Shown here piece after piece: positions 23,582 through 26,990 of a DNA stretch of 26,990 nucleotides. Below the pieces are notes generated by a model. That model was given only the letters and a program-made list of their open reading frames with translations, had not been told where the DNA came from and ran no database searches. The DNA is from DATLFP01 sp035540955 (GTDB lineage Bacteria; Actinomycetota; Acidimicrobiia; Acidimicrobiales; CADCSY01), in the NCBI GenBank assembly GCA_035540955.1, contig DATLFP010000119.1, forward strand, positions 1 through 26,990. The letters run 5' to 3'. The position numbers and the translations under genes were made by a program. Each line of letters begins with the position of its first letter. Positions within the stretch are counted from its first letter, which is position 1.

Positions 23582-23624
23582 ATCCTCGGACATGACGCCC
23601 CTCGCCAACAGGGTCCAAAGTCGC
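23582..23624 (-). promoter_or_regulatory. DosR-like box and -10 element for the adk-like gene
   Basis: Read on the minus strand, GCGACTTTGGACCC (23624-23611) is followed by 23 bases and then GAGGAT (23587-23582). The box matches 11 of 14 positions of the mycobacterial DosR core GGGACTTTAGTCCC, as I recall that core. With the box centre at -42.5, the predicted +1 is the A of the ATG at 23575, which makes the mRNA leaderless. A looser inverted repeat, GTCCAAAG-N7-CTTGGGAC (one mismatch), overlaps the box at 23613-23635. Confidence 0.5.
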
Positions 23625-23756
23625 TCGCTTGGGACGCCGATCTGCGCGAGAGCGCCGAATGAGGCACACACCGGTCGGGCAACCGGGCTCTCGACCGCCC
23701 GTGAGCCCACTTGCAGCGGTTGAGGCGCAGTCCCGAGAGGCCCGGTTGCCGTCCTC

Positions 23757-23799
23757 GGGTCGTTCGACCCTGGCGGGTCCCGGCGCGGGCGCGGACGAT
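23757..23799 (+). promoter_or_regulatory. DosR-like box and -10 element for the CBS gene
   Basis: GGGTCG-TT-CGACCC at 23757-23770 is a perfect inverted repeat. It is followed by 23 bases and then GACGAT at 23794-23799. The predicted +1 is near 23806, which leaves a 22-nt leader containing the GAGGGAGA ribosome binding site of the CBS gene. Box-to-hexamer spacing is identical to that at the two other boxes in this window. Confidence 0.55.
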
Positions 23800-23827
23800 C
23801 AGGTTGGCCTGAGAGAGGGAGACGCCC

Positions 23828-24274
23828 ATGAGGGTGAGAGATGCACTTCGCCGCTCTGCGGTGGCGATCATGAGGGAGCAGACGGTGCTGGCGGCGGCGC
23901 AGGTCATGCGGGACGCCGGTGTCGGCGCGCTTGTGGTGGTGGATGACGATCGGCCTGTCGGCATCGTGACCGATCGAGATCTCGTCACCCGTTCGCTGTC
24001 GGTTGGTGGGCCCGCCGACGCGCGGGTGGACTCGGTCATGACGACCCCCGTTGTGACCATTGCAGCCGATGCCGATCTGCACGGCTCGTTCGCGCTGTTC
24101 CGCACGAACGGTCTGCGCCGCCTGGTCGTGGTCGACGGCGACACGTTCGTCGGCATCGTCTCGGTGGACGACCTGCTCATCGACCTCGCGGCCGACCTCG
24201 GCGACCTCGCCCGACCCGTCACCGCCGAGACGGTGTTCGGTCACCACGACGCCCCCGTCCCCGCCACGACCTGA
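23828..24274 (+). CDS. CBS domain-pair protein (Hrp1-like)
   Basis: A 148-residue protein consisting of two CBS domains (about 3-62 and 66-128). Each ends in the typical pattern: VVVDDDRPVGIVTDRDLVTR in the first and LVVVDGDTFVGIVSVDDLL in the second. Such stand-alone pairs bind adenine nucleotides or related ligands and act as energy or redox sensors. The closest known relative by architecture is M. tuberculosis Hrp1 (Rv2626c), a hypoxia-induced DosR-regulon protein. The ATG at 23828 follows the ribosome site GAGGGAGA by 6 bases. Its promoter carries a DosR-like palindrome at 23757. It is divergent from an adenylate-kinase-like gene and may be transcribed with the BON-DUF2267 gene about 100 bp downstream. 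The ligand is unknown. Confidence 0.85.
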   Translation: MRVRDALRRSAVAIMREQTVLAAAQVMRDAGVGALVVVDDDRPVGIVTDRDLVTRSLSVGGPADARVDSVMTTPVVTIAADADLHGSFALFRTNGLRRLVVVDGDTFVGIVSVDDLLIDLAADLGDLARPVTAETVFGHHDAPVPATT

Positions 24275-24375
24275 TCGCGGCCGTGGAGATGACCGAGACG
24301 ACAACGGTGCTGGACACGAGGGCCATTGCTGAGCTGACCAGCGAGCCGTGGCGGGAAACCCGAATGGAGTCCAAG

Positions 24376-25140
24376 ATGACCAGATGTAGGCGATCCATCG
24401 CGCCGCTCGTCGCCCTGCTCGTCGTGACGGGTGGCGTCGCTGCCGCCGTCCGAGCGTGGCGGCGACGTCAGCTCGATGAGCCAGTGGCTGTTCGACCGGC
24501 GTCTGACGCGGTGGTCGCCGATCGGATCCGCTCGGAGCTGGGGCTCGTGGAGCACCGACTCGACATCCCGCGGATCCACGTGATGGTCGAGCGCGGGGTG
24601 GCGCTGCTCCACGGCGAGGTGCCAACCGAAGACGCAGCGCACGTGCTCGAAGCCCGAGTCCGAGCCGTGGCTGGTGTGCAGGATCTCGTCTCGCACCTGC
24701 ACGTTGGCCTACTCGCCGGAGACACTCGTCCGTCAGCCGATGAGTCTCGACCGTCGGTCGCGGCGCGGCGCCTGACCGGCGCAGCGCTCGCTGCCGGTGC
24801 CGGAGAGGTGACGGCGGCGCTCGCCGCTCGCCGCGTGCTCACGGCCTTCGCGGCCACGCTGCCGATGGCGGCTCGGCGCCGGATCCGCTCGCACCTACCG
24901 GCGGACGTCTCGTCGTGGCTCCCAGCGGACGATGTGGTCTCGACCACGGGCACCGTCGACGAGCTCTATGGCGAGGTCGCAGCCGCCAGCGTGATGCCGG
25001 CCACGCACGTGCCGTTCGTCGTCGAAGGCGTACTGCGCGAGCTCGCATCGCTGGTGCCTGACGACGCCGAAGACGTCGCCGTGAACCTGCCAGCCGAGCT
25101 GGGGCACCTGTGGGCAGACGCCGCACCAGAGTCGTCGTGA
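24376..25140 (+). CDS. BON domain / DUF2267 protein with N-terminal membrane anchor
   Basis: A 254-residue protein. An N-terminal hydrophobic segment (SIAPLVALLVVTGGVAAAVRAW, residues 7-28) after an Arg-rich start would anchor it in the membrane. Residues about 46-110 form a BON domain (VVADRIRSELG, then HVMVERGVALLHGEVP), a fold linked to lipid or surface binding. Residues about 140-250 resemble DUF2267, with AARRVLTAFAATLPMAARRRIRSHLP and a second copy-like segment near the C-terminus. Enzymatic function is unknown. ATG 24376 is chosen because GGAG lies 6 bases upstream; in-frame starts at 24283 and 24364 would lengthen the N-terminus. It follows the CBS gene by 101 bp without its own DosR-like box, so it is probably in the same operon. 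Confidence 0.75.
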   Translation: MTRCRRSIAPLVALLVVTGGVAAAVRAWRRRQLDEPVAVRPASDAVVADRIRSELGLVEHRLDIPRIHVMVERGVALLHGEVPTEDAAHVLEARVRAVAGVQDLVSHLHVGLLAGDTRPSADESRPSVAARRLTGAALAAGAGEVTAALAARRVLTAFAATLPMAARRRIRSHLPADVSSWLPADDVVSTTGTVDELYGEVAAASVMPATHVPFVVEGVLRELASLVPDDAEDVAVNLPAELGHLWADAAPESS

Positions 25141-25206
25141 ACCTCGGCCTTCTCACCTCGGAGGTCGAGACGTTCTGACGGCATGATGGGCCGACAGCGG
25201 CGACCA

Positions 25207-25249
25207 GGGGCCTTCGACCCTTCCCCGATGCGCCACCGGGGCGGATCGT
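25207..25249 (+). promoter_or_regulatory. DosR-like box and -10 element for the APH/AAA kinase gene
   Basis: GGGGCCTTCGACCC at 25207-25220 matches the box upstream of the CBS gene at 12 of 14 positions. It is again followed by exactly 23 bases and then GATCGT at 25244-25249. This places +1 on the G of the GTG start codon at 25256, giving a leaderless mRNA. The same 115-bp gap also holds ACCTC-G-GAGGT at 25155-25165, of unknown meaning. Confidence 0.55.
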
Positions 25250-25255
25250 GAGGAT

Positions 25256-26722
25256 GTGTCAAGGGACGATGGACACACCGAACCGTGGGCGGGCGTCGCC
25301 GAGACGCACTCGGCGGTGGTGTTCTTCGCGGGGGACCGCGCCTACAAGCTGAAGAAGCCGGTGCGACTCGAGTTCCTGGACTTCTCCACGCGCGCCGATC
25401 GCGAGCGCGTCTGCCATCGCGAGGTGGAGCTCAACCGGCGTATCGCGCGCGATGTCTACCTGGACGTGGCCGATGTCGTGGATGGTTCCGGGGTCCTGTG
25501 CGATCACCTCGTCGTGATGCGACGGATGCCGGCATCGCAGCGGCTCGCGACGCTGGTCGAAGTCGGCGCTGAAGTCGGCGACGCGCTTCGTCGCGTCGCC
25601 GGACTCCTTGCCGGGCTCCATGCCCGCTCGGTGCGCAGCGCCGCCGCCGACGTGGCGGCGGGTGTGGCCGCCCTTCAGGGCCGGTGGACCGAGAACCACC
25701 AGACACTCGAGCGCTTCACGCCCGAAGTGTTCCCTGACGGCGCCGCCGCTGCGGTGCACTCCCTGGCCTGCCGCTACCTCGCAGGTCGAGGGAAGCTGTT
25801 CGAGTCACGCATCACCCGAGGCCGAGCCGTCGACGGTCACGGCGACCTCTTGGCCGATGACATCTTCTGCCTCGAGGACGGTCCTCGGATCCTCGATTGC
25901 ATCGAGTTCGACGATCGCCATCGCCTAGGGGACGGGCTGGCCGACGCCGCCTTCCTTGCCATGGACCTCGAGCGGCTCGGCCGTGCCGACCTCGGCGCCG
26001 CGTTTCTCGCCGAGTACGCCGAGGCGCTCGGTGACACGTGGCCCCCGTCGCTGGCCCACCATCACATCGCCTACCGGGCCCAGGTGCGAGCGCGCGTCGA
26101 CTCGATCCGAGCCGAGCAGGGCGACGCCGCGTCCGGGCCGCGCGCGGTCCGGCTCCTGCAGCTCGCTCGCGATCACCTCGAGCGCTCCCGCGTGCGCCTG
26201 GTGCTCGTCGGCGGCGCACCGGGCACGGGGAAGTCCACGCTGGCGGCCCACCTCGCGGCATCGCTCGACGCCGTCGTCCTCCGCTCTGACGAGGTGCGCA
26301 AGGAGCTCGCCGGCGTCCCGAGCCTGGCGGCGGCGCCGGCGCCGTTCGGCGCCGGGATCTACGCCGGGCGATCGACCGATGCGACGTACTCGAAGATGCT
26401 CGACCGGGCGTCACTTGCGCTCGGCATGGGCGAGACCGTCATCCTCGATGCCACGTGGCTCGACGACCGGTGGCGCCGCGCGGCCCGCGTCGTCGCCGCG
26501 ACCACGCATGCCGATCTCGCCGAGCTCGAGCTGGTCGTGCCCATCGAGGTGCTCGCCGCTCGCATCGGCAGCCGCGGCGGGGATCCGTCAGATGCGACTC
26601 CCGAGATCGCCCGCCGGATGCTCGCCACCGCCTCACCGTGGCCCGAGGCGCACCGGCTCGACGCCTCGGGCGCCGAGCGGGACACGCTGGCACTGGCCGT
26701 CCGGGCGCTACGAGACGGGTGA
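25256..26722 (+). CDS. APH-fold kinase fused to AAA_33 P-loop kinase (Rv2004c-like)
   Basis: A 488-residue two-domain protein. Residues about 15-300 resemble an aminoglycoside phosphotransferase/Brenner-motif kinase: the lysine-rich strand AYKLKKPV (Lys31-Lys34), the catalytic-loop motif VDGHGDLLADDIF with Asp197, and the following LDCIEFDD with Asp219. Residues about 312-488 form a P-loop kinase with GGAPGTGKST at 319-328 and the strand ETVILDATWLDD. The same fusion is known in M. tuberculosis Rv2004c, a DosR-regulon member; its substrate is unknown to me, and antibiotic resistance should not be assumed. The GTG at 25256 has a GAGG only 2 bases before it, too close to act as a ribosome site. 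Leaderless translation from the DosR-like promoter explains this start better. It converges with a glycosyltransferase gene 39 bp downstream. Confidence 0.86.
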   Translation: MSRDDGHTEPWAGVAETHSAVVFFAGDRAYKLKKPVRLEFLDFSTRADRERVCHREVELNRRIARDVYLDVADVVDGSGVLCDHLVVMRRMPASQRLATLVEVGAEVGDALRRVAGLLAGLHARSVRSAAADVAAGVAALQGRWTENHQTLERFTPEVFPDGAAAAVHSLACRYLAGRGKLFESRITRGRAVDGHGDLLADDIFCLEDGPRILDCIEFDDRHRLGDGLADAAFLAMDLERLGRADLGAAFLAEYAEALGDTWPPSLAHHHIAYRAQVRARVDSIRAEQGDAASGPRAVRLLQLARDHLERSRVRLVLVGGAPGTGKSTLAAHLAASLDAVVLRSDEVRKELAGVPSLAAAPAPFGAGIYAGRSTDATYSKMLDRASLALGMGETVILDATWLDDRWRRAARVVAATTHADLAELELVVPIEVLAARIGSRGGDPSDATPEIARRMLATASPWPEAHRLDASGAERDTLALAVRALRDG

Positions 26723-26761
26723 GCGCTGGGCGAGGGCGGCCTCGGCTCGGCGGGGGTCTCG

Positions 26762-26990
26762 TCAGCCGGCGGCCCGGAGCCCGTCCTGTGGGCGGAGAAG
26801 CCGATTGCCGGGGGTTGTCGCTCCGAGGTCGACGACTCGGCTGTCGTTGAGCTGGTGGTAGAGGGCGAGGTGGTCGGCGACCATGCGGGCCGCGGAGAAT
26901 CTGGCTTCGACGCTGGCTCGGCATGCTCGGCGGTCGAGGGCGGCGACGTGGATGAGTCGGGCGGCCATGTCGTGCTCGTCGGTGCACAGC
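26762..26990 (-). CDS. Glycosyltransferase, C-terminal fragment (runs off the right edge)
   Basis: Only the last ~76 codons are in the window. The frame is open to the edge and ends with TGA at 26764-26762. The peptide MAARLIHVAALDRRACRASV followed by EARFSAARMVADHLALYHQL is the closing helix region of GT-B (group 1/GT4) glycosyltransferases, where LDRxxCRxxVExRFSxxRMVxxYxxLY is common. Donor and acceptor cannot be judged from this part. The Met at 26968 is internal, not the start. It converges on the APH/AAA gene. Confidence 0.65.
   Translation of the reverse strand, partial: LCTDEHDMAARLIHVAALDRRACRASVEARFSAARMVADHLALYHQLNDSRVVDLGATTPGNRLLRPQDGLRAAG

Noticed and set aside
22889..24625. Upstream extension of the adk-like reading frame on the minus strand to 24625
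   Set aside because: It runs antisense through the CBS gene and has no recognisable domain before the P-loop.
25223..25240. CCCCG-N8-CGGGG as a terminator after the BON gene
   Set aside because: It lies within the spacer of the predicted APH/AAA promoter and has no T-run, so it is likely a chance GC repeat.

Overview
The window is GC-rich, with many GTG starts and tightly overlapping genes. It reads as a piece of an actinobacterial chromosome. The gene content (class III cyclase/AAA/LuxR regulator, sulfotransferase and SMP-30 pair, HemD-type nitrate regulator, BON-DUF2267 and APH-AAA stress proteins) fits Actinomycetota. My guess is Acidimicrobiia (Ilumatobacter/Iamia-like), but that is inference from style and content, not from a marker gene. 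No tRNA, rRNA, CRISPR array, insertion sequence or phage gene was found. No gene-free stretch exceeds 300 bases.

Layout: (1) 1-3208: a haloalkane-dehalogenase-type hydrolase (+) converges on a translationally coupled sulfotransferase/SMP-30 lactonase pair (-). (2) 3209-6778: a divergent region with two copies of one palindrome, then a large cyclase-AAA-LuxR regulator whose cyclase site looks degenerate. (3) 6850-8931: an orphan soluble hybrid histidine kinase (PAS-HisKA-HATPase-REC-HPt). (4) 9159-18857: a nitrate assimilation cluster of nirB, nirD, a HemD/winged-helix regulator, narK, a fused DmsB-DmsC electron-transfer/membrane subunit, and a molybdopterin nitrate reductase. (5) 18930-22867: a compact biotin operon bioB-bioA-bioF-bioD. 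(6) 22889-25140: a divergent pair of an adenylate-kinase-like gene (-) and a CBS-pair protein (+), followed by a BON-DUF2267 membrane protein. (7) 25256-26722: an APH-fold plus P-loop kinase. (8) The right edge holds the C-terminal end of a glycosyltransferase (-).

How the genes work together: NarK would import nitrate/nitrite. The molybdopterin enzyme would reduce nitrate in the cytoplasm, apparently fed from the quinone pool by the fused DmsBC protein rather than by ferredoxin or NADH. NirBD would reduce nitrite to ammonium, and the HemD-winged-helix protein would control the set.

The most interesting signal is in the last third. The adk-like gene, the CBS gene and the APH/AAA kinase gene each carry a 14-bp GSGNCNTTNGACCC box resembling the mycobacterial DosR/DevR site. 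Each box is followed by exactly 23 nt and then a -10-like GANNRT hexamer. In two of the three cases this geometry places the predicted transcript start on the start codon. Homologues of two of these proteins (CBS-pair Hrp1, and Rv2004c) belong to the DosR hypoxia regulon of M. tuberculosis. This suggests a small dormancy/hypoxia-type regulon in this organism.
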